A stretch of 64,000 nt of DNA from Sunxiuqinia indica (GTDB lineage: Bacteria; Bacteroidota; Bacteroidia; Bacteroidales; Prolixibacteraceae). The stretch lies in the NCBI RefSeq assembly GCF_009847015.1, contig NZ_WVEM01000001.1, positions 186,001 to 250,000 on the forward strand. Direction: 5' to 3'. The notes under the pieces were generated by a model. The model ran no database searches and was not told the DNA's origin. It saw only the letters and a program-made list of their open reading frames with translations. Numbering within the stretch: position 1 is the first letter of the stretch; every line of letters begins with the position of its first letter. Shown piece after piece: positions 9,801 to 17,423 of the stretch. Both the position numbers and the translations under genes were made by a program.

Positions 9801-10184
9801 CACACGGCGATGAACAAGTTCTATAAAGGACAGCTTGCCACTTCAAACAATGTAGTTCCTAAAGCAATTGAATATCCGGAAGAAGCAATTACTAATACAG
9901 CACTTGTTTCAACCCGCTACCTTGAAGACGGATCGTTCCTCCGGTTAAATAACATGACGCTGGCCTATAATTTTAATACGAAGTCGATGGGCATCGCAAG
10001 CTGGATTAAGGAATTACGTGTAACTGTTACGGGACAGAATTTATTTGTTATAACGGATTATAGTGGATTTGATCCTGAAGTCAATCAGGATAAATCTCAG
10101 GGAGGAATACAATCTTTTGGAATTGATGATAACGGCTATCCAAAAGCCAGAACATTTGTAGCAGGAATAAACGTCAAGTTTTAA
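6885..10184 (+). CDS. SusC/RagA TonB-linked outer membrane transporter, transducer type
   Basis: A 1099-residue TonB-dependent transporter. Order of domains: signal sequence with SAGSYAQ cleavage region; an STN domain (about 45-125) for signalling to FecR; a carboxypeptidase-regulatory-like domain (RTITGKVVDEAGMPLPG, about 140-225); plug with the SusC signature GEVVAIGYGKLQKEDVTGAV and LKDASATAIYGSRGANGVI; then a 22-strand type barrel ending AGINVKF. The STN domain explains the preceding sigma/FecR pair. It forms the channel for an unknown ligand with the SusD protein encoded directly downstream. The neighbouring phosphatase hints at a phosphorylated substrate (inference). Confidence 0.95.
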   Translation: MKNNFETDSFMSPKKLLLIMKLVVVFIFAFIVTASAGSYAQHIKLSVNLQEKSIKEVLEDIERQSEYIFFYEDSKVSLTDKVTVQLSDKSIHEILDQLFDGTNYVYQVDDRQVMIAQSTAETLDEKEISPVKTQTGQTNRRTITGKVVDEAGMPLPGVSIIVEGTSIGVVSGIDGSYTLKLPSDANALLFSFVGMVGKRVEIGAQDTINVTLEEETVGLGEVVAIGYGKLQKEDVTGAVSSVKSKNFNKGVVSSPGQLLQGKVSGVNITSSSGAPGSGQRIIIRGQGTIRQGSGPLFVVDGFPIGMAGTGSSSSPLNFINAEDIETIDVLKDASATAIYGSRGANGVIIITTKKGKSGTSQVAITSNVGISKIAKKLPVYSADEFREKVEEIGGVLEDRGGDTDWQDELSRTALTQDYNLIMSGGKDNLTYRASLGYLDQEGIVINTGIKRYSGRVNATQQLLDGRLNIDFNLNSTIETGENAHMGTVVSNMLSFNPTYPAYNDQGEPTKYRDLINPLIQAELFKNFDETRNMIVNIAPSLEIIDGLVYKLNFGYENRSSETDAQEMPSIDPYVEGRLAQTFFNGKNTLIENYLTYEVDFNDQHLTLLAGHSFQKTKEKSRSWNIVEFEANGIEPRYNPGLGQRLDLAENRPSGWAQINELQSYFGRATYNYQGRYMLTATVRVDGSSKFGGNNKYGTFPSFAAGWRISEESFMESTPFNNLKLRAGWGQTGNQEIPAKITKESFQSSNSGDYSYPLSETGPYPVGTVYTRLANPDIQWEVSTQTNVGVDFGLFDGALSGTVDYFYKVSTNILVEVPSFDPVSPAPTYWTNVDDMKITNKGLEIALDYQHQNLNSFSYAIGANATFIDNVVEDSPFTVLTTGAASGSGQTGATINGMINGYPIGSFYMKKFTGIGNDGLSTYEDPAVPDGDDRYVVGSALPDLMYNFYVDLSYKRFDLNLNFNGVTGNKIYNHTAMNKFYKGQLATSNNVVPKAIEYPEEAITNTALVSTRYLEDGSFLRLNNMTLAYNFNTKSMGIASWIKELRVTVTGQNLFVITDYSGFDPEVNQDKSQGGIQSFGIDDNGYPKARTFVAGINVKF

Positions 10185-10263
10185 TTGCATGCAACAATAT
10201 GAGAATGTTCCCTTGGAGGAAGGACCAAATTCCACCGCACAATCGAAAACAAACAATTTTAAC

Positions 10264-11976
10264 ATGATGAAAAATCAAATAAAAAATACAATCAAATTAG
10301 CAGCCGCATCATTGGCGTTGCTGTTCAGCACAAGTTGTACCGATTTGGACGAGCAAGTATTGGACGAATCGCTCACTGGAAGTGTTTCGGAAGATGAATT
10401 GGTAACAAGTGCTGTTGCTCCGGTTTATTCAAACCTTTCTACGTTGTTTTTGCATACGCATTTATTTTGTCTTCAGGAAATTACAACCGATGAAGGAATT
10501 TTGCCCGCTCGTGGAGGAAAAGATTGGTACGATGGTGGCGTTTTTATACAGTTGCACACGCACGAATATCTGCCCACAAATAATAAGATCAAAGATACCT
10601 GGAATGATTTGACTCAGATGCTTTCGCGGGCGGCCAGTGCCATTGTGGCATTGGAACCGTTGGCTGAAACCGATGATGTTGCCAAAACATACCTGGCCGA
10701 AGTACGCGGAATGCGCGCTTACTACAACATGCTGATGCTTGATTTGTGGGGAATTGCTTTTCAGAAAGATGAGCCGGATGAGTTGTCGACCATTTTGAGG
10801 GGAAATGAAGCGGTGGAATATATTCGTACCGAACTGGAAGATGTGCTTAGCGATTTAAGAACCGACGTTGGCCCAGGACGTTTGACGCAGGGTGGAGCCT
10901 ATGCATTGCTTGCTCGTCTGTACATTAATGCTGCCGTTTGGCGCGATCCGTATGCAACAAACTTCGATTTTCAGGATGCCGATATGGATAAGGTAATTGA
11001 ATACGCAACTAAGGTGATCAACGACTACGACTATTCCTTATCGCCTGAGTTTTTTGCCTGTTTCAATAACGATAATCATATGAACAAAGAGCTGATTATG
11101 GCAATTGATCAACGTCCGGACCTGAGTAGTTCGCACAACCGGATGTGTTACTGGTCTATGTCCGGTAGTTTTTATGGCAACCCGCTGTATCCTGATGGTG
11201 ACGGAACCGACGGTGGCGCCATCACACAGGAGTTTTATGAAAGCTGGGTTGAGGCCTACGGTGATGTTGATCCGGCAGATGCCGATTGTCGCTTCTTTTG
11301 GAAACGTTTGATTGTTCCGGAAGATTCCACAATTGCTGCCGAAGATTTCAACCTTAACCGGGGTATTTATCGCGGATTACAAATCGGGTTGCAGAATGCC
11401 GGACATAAACAACCATTTTTTGTTGATGACGAAGGTGAATATTACCTGGGACCGGTGAAAGACGTACGTAGAGCCGCCGAAGATGCTTACGTTGATTATC
11501 TTTTAGAAATTGATTTTACGGCGGAAGGCAGTGATTACAACAGAGGTTATCGTGTTGAGAAATATGAATGGAGCTCGGTGTCGACCAATGGAACTAACAA
11601 GGGCGAGCACGATTTGGTTATTGTGCGCCTGGCTAACATGTACTTGTTGCGAGCCGAAGCCAAATTGCATAAAAACGATGCTGATGGAGCACTCGTCGAT
11701 GTAAATTTTGTAAGAGCATCACGAACTTCAAGGCCTGATGTTACGCCACCAGCACTTGATGAACTTGATCTGGATCTTCTTTTCCGCGAGCGTGGATTTG
11801 AGTTTTACTGGGAACATCAGCGGAGAACTGATATGATTCGTTTTGGAAAATATGAAGATCCTTTGATTGAGAAAACCAATAGTGATGTAACCAAGCGCCT
11901 GTTTCCGATACCACAAACAGCGATTGATGGAACATCGGTGGCTGAAGGCTACCTGGTTCAAAATGAAGGCTATTAA
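10264..11976 (+). CDS. SusD/RagB-family outer membrane lipoprotein
   Basis: The ATG at 10264 is chosen because it gives a lipoprotein signal, MMKNQIKNTIKLAAA...LLFSTSC, with the lipid-bearing Cys before TDLDEQ. A longer frame from 10189 would add 25 residues that hide the signal. The 570-residue protein shows the SusD signatures RAYYNMLMLDLWGIAF, ALLARLYINAAV, LANMYLLRAEAKL and the C-terminal RERGFEFYWEHQRRTDMIRFGKY. It is the surface lid of the SusC channel and captures ligand. The terminator-like hairpin behind it separates it from the phosphatase gene. Confidence 0.94.
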   Translation: MMKNQIKNTIKLAAASLALLFSTSCTDLDEQVLDESLTGSVSEDELVTSAVAPVYSNLSTLFLHTHLFCLQEITTDEGILPARGGKDWYDGGVFIQLHTHEYLPTNNKIKDTWNDLTQMLSRAASAIVALEPLAETDDVAKTYLAEVRGMRAYYNMLMLDLWGIAFQKDEPDELSTILRGNEAVEYIRTELEDVLSDLRTDVGPGRLTQGGAYALLARLYINAAVWRDPYATNFDFQDADMDKVIEYATKVINDYDYSLSPEFFACFNNDNHMNKELIMAIDQRPDLSSSHNRMCYWSMSGSFYGNPLYPDGDGTDGGAITQEFYESWVEAYGDVDPADADCRFFWKRLIVPEDSTIAAEDFNLNRGIYRGLQIGLQNAGHKQPFFVDDEGEYYLGPVKDVRRAAEDAYVDYLLEIDFTAEGSDYNRGYRVEKYEWSSVSTNGTNKGEHDLVIVRLANMYLLRAEAKLHKNDADGALVDVNFVRASRTSRPDVTPPALDELDLDLLFRERGFEFYWEHQRRTDMIRFGKYEDPLIEKTNSDVTKRLFPIPQTAIDGTSVAEGYLVQNEGY

Positions 11977-11994
11977 ACTGCTTAATTTTAATTC

Positions 11995-12024
11995 GGAGGG
12001 GAGACAATTCTCCTCCTTTTTTTT
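11995..12024 (+). terminator. Rho-independent terminator after susD (locus 1)
   Basis: A GGAGGGGAG arm pairs with TTCTCCTCC (one or two G-U pairs), followed by eight T. It lies between susD and the phosphatase gene, 57 bp before the latter, so it probably limits read-through rather than ending the unit absolutely. Confidence 0.75.
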
Positions 12025-12080
12025 CGAAGGATTTTTGCTGAGAAAATGAATCATTCATTCATAAAAAAGAAAAATTTTAA

Positions 12081-13157
12081 ATGATGAAAATTAAATTGTG
12101 GGCTTTATTTTTTTTGCTTCTCACGCTTGCTTGTACAGATGGAACTAAAAATAAAAGCCAAACGAAGAAACCTTTGAATATTATTTTGCTCATTGGCGAT
12201 GGGATGGGACTATCGCAGGTTTCGTCAGCATATTATTTTAAAGAAGGAAAAGTAAACTTCAGTCGCTTTTCAAAAATTGGTTTAATCAATACATCGGCTG
12301 CTGTGCAAAAGATTACCGATTCGGCTGCCAGTGCAACAGCTTACAGTTGTGGGCAACGCACATTTAAAAAAGTGATTGGTATGTCGGTTGATATGGTGCC
12401 AATGCAGAGCATGACCGATACGCTTTCGGCACTAAATTACCGAACTGGAATTGTGGTTACTTCGGCGGTTACCGATGCAACACCAGCAGCATTTTACGGA
12501 CACGTTCCGTCCCGCTATCAATATGAGGAGCTAGCGAGCCAATTGGCTGTTTCTTCTATCGATTTCGTTGCGGGCGGAGGACTGGAAAACTTTACTCAGC
12601 GTGAGGATGGAACTAATCAACTGGCAACGATGGAAGAAAATGGTTTTATTGTTGATACGGTTTCTTTAGATCGTTTTGAGGCTGATCCTGAAAAGAAATA
12701 TGCGTTTTTCCTGTCTCACGAAAATATGCCTAAAATGCCTGAGAAGAGAGGCGACTATCTTCCCCAAGCCACGCAAATGGCAATTGATTATCTAAGTAAA
12801 AGTGAGGATGGTTTTTTCCTGATGGTGGAAGGTTCACAAATTGATTGGGCCGGGCACCGCAACAATGCAGAGCATTTAATTACCGAAGTGATTGATTTTG
12901 ATGAGACGATTGGCAAGGCGCTGGACTTTGCCGAAAAGGATGGAAACACCTTGGTGATTGTAACTGCAGATCATGAAACCGGCGGATTTGCATTAGCCGG
13001 AGATCAGTACGAAGATATTCGGTTTGCGACAACACAGCATACCGCTGCGCTTGTTCCGGTTTTTGCTTTTGGACCGGGAGCCGAACACTTTACAGGAACA
13101 TTTAATAATAATGAAGTGCGTAATAAAATATTTCAAGCGATGCACGAAATTGAATAG
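12081..13157 (+). CDS. Alkaline phosphatase (PhoA family), lipoprotein
   Basis: The 358-residue product begins with a lipoprotein signal (LLLTLAC, Cys18). It carries the PhoA-superfamily metal and active-site motifs: LIGDGMG with Asp40, TDSAASATAYSCG with the nucleophile Ser81, EGSQIDWAGH, and TADHETGG. It should hydrolyse phosphate monoesters outside the cytoplasmic membrane. It is shorter than the E. coli enzyme (about 450 residues), as is common in the lipoprotein forms. Its place behind a sigma/FecR/SusCD set suggests that the transporter handles a phosphorylated compound or that phosphate is split off before or after uptake (inference). Start could equally be the second Met. Confidence 0.9.
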   Translation: MMKIKLWALFFLLLTLACTDGTKNKSQTKKPLNIILLIGDGMGLSQVSSAYYFKEGKVNFSRFSKIGLINTSAAVQKITDSAASATAYSCGQRTFKKVIGMSVDMVPMQSMTDTLSALNYRTGIVVTSAVTDATPAAFYGHVPSRYQYEELASQLAVSSIDFVAGGGLENFTQREDGTNQLATMEENGFIVDTVSLDRFEADPEKKYAFFLSHENMPKMPEKRGDYLPQATQMAIDYLSKSEDGFFLMVEGSQIDWAGHRNNAEHLITEVIDFDETIGKALDFAEKDGNTLVIVTADHETGGFALAGDQYEDIRFATTQHTAALVPVFAFGPGAEHFTGTFNNNEVRNKIFQAMHEIE

Positions 13158-13197
13158 TTCTTACCAGGAGTAGGTGTGGATGTAAAAAATGGATGAG

Positions 13198-13224
13198 GCT
13201 GTTCTTTTGTAGAGCAGCTTTTTT
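13198..13224 (+). terminator. Rho-independent terminator after the phosphatase gene
   Basis: GCTGTTCT (13198-13205) pairs with AGAGCAGC (13211-13218) with one G-U pair and a 5-nt loop, followed by six T. It lies 40 bp behind the phosphatase stop. Confidence 0.8.
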
Positions 13225-13271
13225 CATTTTAAATTGAAGGATTGATGTTTCGTGATGAACACGAGATCAAC

Positions 13272-13279
13272 TACCTTTG
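13272..13279 (+). promoter_or_regulatory. Candidate promoter of the ABC transporter pair
   Basis: TACCTTTG is an exact TAnnTTTG -7 box. A partial -33 element (GTTTC, TTT at 13248-13250) lies 21 bp upstream. The ABC ATPase ATG at 13329 is 49 bp downstream. Confidence 0.5.
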
Positions 13280-13328
13280 TGGGGAAAGGAAGATCCTACT
13301 CCGAACGAATAAAAAAACTCAAAACAAC

Positions 13329-14009
13329 ATGCTTGAAATCAAATCGCTAACCAAAAGTTTTCAATCCGGATCCGGTGAAAAGCGGGTTATTCTGGATGGA
13401 CTGGATTTAACCGTTGAAGAAGGTGAAAGTGTAGCTATCGTTGGCCCTTCGGGGTCAGGCAAAACCACCTTGCTGAATATGCTTGGAGCACTGGATCAAC
13501 CCGACAGTGGCGATGTTCAGCTAGATGGCGAATCCGTCTTCAATAAGAATGAAAAAGAGTTGGCTGCTTTCCGAAACCAGTCGATTGGTTTTGTTTTTCA
13601 GCAGCACCATTTATTACCACAATTAACCTTACTCGAAAACGTATTGCTTCCGGTTATCGCAGAAAAGAAACAAGCAGATGAACCAGCGAAAAACCGTGCG
13701 GAGCAGTTAACGGAAAAACTTGGAATCAACGCTTTGTTGTTGCAGAAACCCGGCCAGTTGTCGGGTGGGGAATGCCAGCGAACAGCGGTAGCCCGGGCGT
13801 TGATCAATCAACCCAAAATCTTATTGGCAGATGAACCCACCGGTGCGTTGGATCAGCATTCGTCCGATCAATTGGCTGATTTACTTCTACAACTCAATAA
13901 AGAGCAAAAGACGAGCCTGATTGTCGTTACCCACTCGATGAACCTTGCCTCAAAAATGGATAAAATCTATCAGCTGAAAGAAGGAAAACTACAACTGAAC
14001 AAGGTATGA
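13329..14009 (+). CDS. ABC transporter ATP-binding protein (LolD/MacB type)
   Basis: The start at 13329 (MLEIKSLTKSFQSG) matches the family; the frame is open to 13242, but that would run through the promoter. The 226-residue protein has Walker A GPSGSGKT, Q-loop FVFQQHHLLPQ, signature LSGGECQR and Walker B ILLADEPTGALD, followed by the switch His in VVTHSM. It is of the LolD/MacB/FtsE group that powers FtsX-type permeases rather than channel importers. The stop overlaps the permease start as ATGA, so the two are translated together. Confidence 0.93.
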   Translation: MLEIKSLTKSFQSGSGEKRVILDGLDLTVEEGESVAIVGPSGSGKTTLLNMLGALDQPDSGDVQLDGESVFNKNEKELAAFRNQSIGFVFQQHHLLPQLTLLENVLLPVIAEKKQADEPAKNRAEQLTEKLGINALLLQKPGQLSGGECQRTAVARALINQPKILLADEPTGALDQHSSDQLADLLLQLNKEQKTSLIVVTHSMNLASKMDKIYQLKEGKLQLNKV

Positions 14010-17000
14010 ATGGATTGAAATACGCAATAAAATCCTGGCTTCATTATTGGAAACTCAACCTGACCATCGTATTGGGTGTGGCATTAAGTACCGCTATTTT
14101 GTTCGGGGCGTTTATCATTGGCGACACGGTGAAGCACAGTCTGCAACAAATTACACAGCAACGGCTGGGCCAAACCAATTGGGTGGTTACGGGGGGCGAA
14201 CGCTTGTTTCGTGCTGCTTTGGCCAACGAAATAGCCGACGATGAAGCAGCGACGACACCCCTGTTATTTGCCAATGGGATGGCTGTGTTGAATGGCGGCG
14301 AGGCGCGGGTAGGGCAGTTGCAGGTTTGGGGAATTGAAGACGAATTTAACGCTTTTGCAGGAACAGACAGCCTATATTCGCTTACCGGAAGTGAAGCTGT
14401 GATTAACAGTCAACTGGCCGAGATCATGGGAGTAACAGCAGGAGAAGAAGTATTACTTCGGGTGAACAAACTGAGCACTTTCCCGGCCAATACGCCTTTT
14501 GTGTCGGCAGACGAGAATACGGTGTCGTTTCGTGTGACGATAAAAGCAATTGCAGAGCAGGAAAATACAGGCAATTTCAATCTTCAAAATATCCAGTCAG
14601 CCCCAAAGAATGTGTTTCTGTCGTTGGGGTTTCTAAATCAGCAGATGGAGCTGGGCAAAAAGGCCAATGTTATTTTAGTGGATGCTCCCGGGATTGAGGA
14701 ACCATTGTTATATGAGCGAATTTCTGCCCATTGGCAACTGGAAGATGTGAATCTATCCATCCGTGAGAATTCAGATTTGGGCTATACCGAATTGATTTCA
14801 GACCGTGTTTTCATTGAGCCTTCTATTCTTGATAAAATTCAACAGGCCGAAGGAAAAGCTTACCCGGTATTTTCCTATTTCGTTAATGAATTCCGGTTGG
14901 GTGATCACCAAACACCCTATTCGTTTGTCGCTGGTTTGCCTGGTCAACTAGCGACCATTGCAGACGGTGAAATAATCATCAACCGCTGGTTGGCCGAGGA
15001 TTTGCAGGCGAAGGTTGGCGACTCGCTTCGGATTTCGTATTTTGAAGTTGGTCCGCTTCGGCAGTTGGAAGAGAAATCGGCTTGGTTTCAGGTTGCCGAG
15101 ATTGTTGAAATGAATGGTCAATGGGGTGATGTCAACCTCATGCCGGATATTCCGGGCTTGTCGGATGCCGGACATTGCAGCGATTGGGAAACAGGTGTGC
15201 CGGTTGATTTATCGGAAATTCGGCAGAAGGATGAAGACTACTGGAACAAGTTTAAAGGAACACCCAAAGCATTTGTAAATCTAGAAACAGCACAACAGTT
15301 ATGGAGTAATCGGTTTGGGAAAGCTACTGCTATTCGTGCAGATGATTTGGAGGCCGCTGATTTTAAAAATCTGGTACTGGCTACGCTTCAACCACAGGAT
15401 GTCGGTTTTCAGGCAAAAGCAGCTAAAGAAAATGGCTTGCAAGCTGCATCGCAAGGGAGCGATTTCAGCGGTCTGTTTATCGGGTTAAGCTTTTTTGTGT
15501 TGTTTGCCGCCTTGTTACTGGCCTACCTGATGTTCCAACTGTACCTGAACTTCCGCCGCCGGGAAATTGGTACGCTACACGCCATGGGGTTCCTGCCCGC
15601 AAGGATTCGCCAGTTTTTCTTTTCCGAAGCTTTACTAATAGTATTCACGGGAATTCTGGTGGGGGCGCCGCTTGGCTTGGCCTACAACAGCTTGATTATG
15701 GATGCGATTAACACCATTTGGCGAGACATTGTCCGTACATCAATATTGCATGTTTTAGTTACACCAACAGCCGTGGTGAAAACGTTTTTGATTGTGTTGA
15801 TCATCAGTTTGGCAACCGTCTGGTTTGTTTTAAGGCGATTCGCTAAGCAGGTTATCGTGTCGGTACAACAACAGCAAACTTCCAAATCCAAATCGGGCAA
15901 AACATCCTTCTGGATTGGCATAAGCTTGATTGTCCTGTCCGTCTTGCTGATGGTTTGGCAGGGAATTGGTAAGGAACTGAATGCTGAAATTTTCTTCATC
16001 AGTGGGTTTGGCTTACTTCCCGGTTTACTTTTACTGGTCAATAAATGGTTCATCCGGAAGGAAAACAACCCTTCTCAAAAGCTGTCAAGAGGCTATTTGT
16101 CGTACAAACTAATTTTAGCCAATCGTCGGCGAAATATGCTGATCATCAGTTTCCTTTCGGTTGGAGTGTTTTTGGTTCTCTCTACCGGGCTTAATCGTAA
16201 GGATTTGACGAGTCATGCTGATCAAGCCTCCTCAGGAACTGGTGGTTACACCTTTTTTGCGCAAACCAGCTATCCGGTTTTGTATGATTTAAATTCACCG
16301 GAAGGTCGCTTCGAATTAGGATTAGACGATTCCCCTGCAGAATTCGTTCAGTTTCATGCACTATCCGGAGACGATGCCAGCTGTTTGAATTTGAACCGGG
16401 TGAAACGGCCGCGGGTCTTAGGTTTTGATGTAACGAAATTTGATCAACGGCAGGCTTTTACTTTTGCCAGCCAGTCTGAAGAGTTGGACCCGCAACATCC
16501 GTGGCTGAGTTTGGAGAAGCCGTTGCCAAACGGGCAGATTCCCGCTGTGGCTGATCAAACGGTGATCAAATGGGGACTGGGCAAATCGGTTGGCGATACA
16601 CTAGTCTACCAAAATGAAGCAGGAGAACAAGTCGTTTTAAAACTGGTTGGGGGTTTGGCTAATTCCGTTTTCCAGGGAAATATTCTGGTAGCTGACAGTT
16701 TGTTTTCCGAACACTTCCCATCGGTGAGTGGGGCATCTGTTTTTTTGGTTGAAGCTCCCGGGGAAGAGCAGGAAAACCTTCAGGCAGCTTTCCGTAATTA
16801 TGGATTGGAAATTTCTACAACCAAAGAACGACTATTACTTTTTTACCAGGTTGAAAATACCTATTTGAACATCTTTTTAATGCTGGGCGCGTTGGGCTTG
16901 TTGATTGGAACTGCCGGGCTTGGCATTATTATTTTCAGGAGTATTTATGAGAGCCGAACCCAGTTTGCTTTATTGGAGGCCACCGGTTTTCGAAAACGCA

Positions 17001-17239
17001 ACGTTCGACAGTTTGTTTTACGTGGCCATATAGTGTTGGTGCTCGTGTCGCTTGTTTTGGGCCTCATTCCTGCGATTCTTTCTGCCTTGCCCAGTTTGCT
17101 TTCTTCGTTATATGCAGGCTTGCTTTATTGGAGTTTACTGATCTTTGTGATCGTTTTTCTGAGTGCCTGGTTATGGGTATTGATCGGCAATCGGCTGGCC
17201 ATGCGAGGAAATCTATATGAAACGCTTCGAAATGAATAA
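14006..17239 (+). CDS. Large FtsX-type ABC permease
   Basis: A 1077-residue membrane protein with an N-terminal membrane helix (LNLTIVLGVALSTAILFGAFIIG), a large periplasmic MacB_PCD-like domain, a first FtsX module (about 490-610: SFFVLFAALLLAYLMFQLYL onward), further helices around 660-690, a second periplasmic region and a second FtsX module near the C-terminus. This is the two-module layout of lipoprotein-release or mechanotransmission transporters. Cargo is unknown, and no membrane-fusion or lipoprotein partner is encoded beside it. It is partnered with the preceding ATPase. Confidence 0.9.
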   Translation: MNGLKYAIKSWLHYWKLNLTIVLGVALSTAILFGAFIIGDTVKHSLQQITQQRLGQTNWVVTGGERLFRAALANEIADDEAATTPLLFANGMAVLNGGEARVGQLQVWGIEDEFNAFAGTDSLYSLTGSEAVINSQLAEIMGVTAGEEVLLRVNKLSTFPANTPFVSADENTVSFRVTIKAIAEQENTGNFNLQNIQSAPKNVFLSLGFLNQQMELGKKANVILVDAPGIEEPLLYERISAHWQLEDVNLSIRENSDLGYTELISDRVFIEPSILDKIQQAEGKAYPVFSYFVNEFRLGDHQTPYSFVAGLPGQLATIADGEIIINRWLAEDLQAKVGDSLRISYFEVGPLRQLEEKSAWFQVAEIVEMNGQWGDVNLMPDIPGLSDAGHCSDWETGVPVDLSEIRQKDEDYWNKFKGTPKAFVNLETAQQLWSNRFGKATAIRADDLEAADFKNLVLATLQPQDVGFQAKAAKENGLQAASQGSDFSGLFIGLSFFVLFAALLLAYLMFQLYLNFRRREIGTLHAMGFLPARIRQFFFSEALLIVFTGILVGAPLGLAYNSLIMDAINTIWRDIVRTSILHVLVTPTAVVKTFLIVLIISLATVWFVLRRFAKQVIVSVQQQQTSKSKSGKTSFWIGISLIVLSVLLMVWQGIGKELNAEIFFISGFGLLPGLLLLVNKWFIRKENNPSQKLSRGYLSYKLILANRRRNMLIISFLSVGVFLVLSTGLNRKDLTSHADQASSGTGGYTFFAQTSYPVLYDLNSPEGRFELGLDDSPAEFVQFHALSGDDASCLNLNRVKRPRVLGFDVTKFDQRQAFTFASQSEELDPQHPWLSLEKPLPNGQIPAVADQTVIKWGLGKSVGDTLVYQNEAGEQVVLKLVGGLANSVFQGNILVADSLFSEHFPSVSGASVFLVEAPGEEQENLQAAFRNYGLEISTTKERLLLFYQVENTYLNIFLMLGALGLLIGTAGLGIIIFRSIYESRTQFALLEATGFRKRNVRQFVLRGHIVLVLVSLVLGLIPAILSALPSLLSSLYAGLLYWSLLIFVIVFLSAWLWVLIGNRLAMRGNLYETLRNE

Positions 17240-17248
17240 CACATAAAA

Positions 17249-17281
17249 AATGGGAACAATTCGCGAAGAAAGGTTCCCATT
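17249..17281. terminator. Terminator after the ABC permease
   Basis: AATGGGAAC and GTTCCCATT form a perfect 9-bp stem, followed by GGTTATTTTTT on the plus strand. Ten bp behind the permease stop. Confidence 0.75.
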
Positions 17282-17423
17282 GGTTATTTTTTAAACTTTT
17301 TAAGGCGATTGAAGACTATGGAAAACCATTGTTTTAATGTCTTCAATAGTTTCGTATTGTCTTCCTGAGGCACTTCGAATTTGGAGACGAAGAGTTAAAA
17401 AAGCTTTATCTTGATATCTTATT

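Noticed and set aside
11728-12058. Two minus-strand open frames over the end of susD
   Set aside because: Both overlap the well-supported SusD C-terminus and its terminator; no family features.
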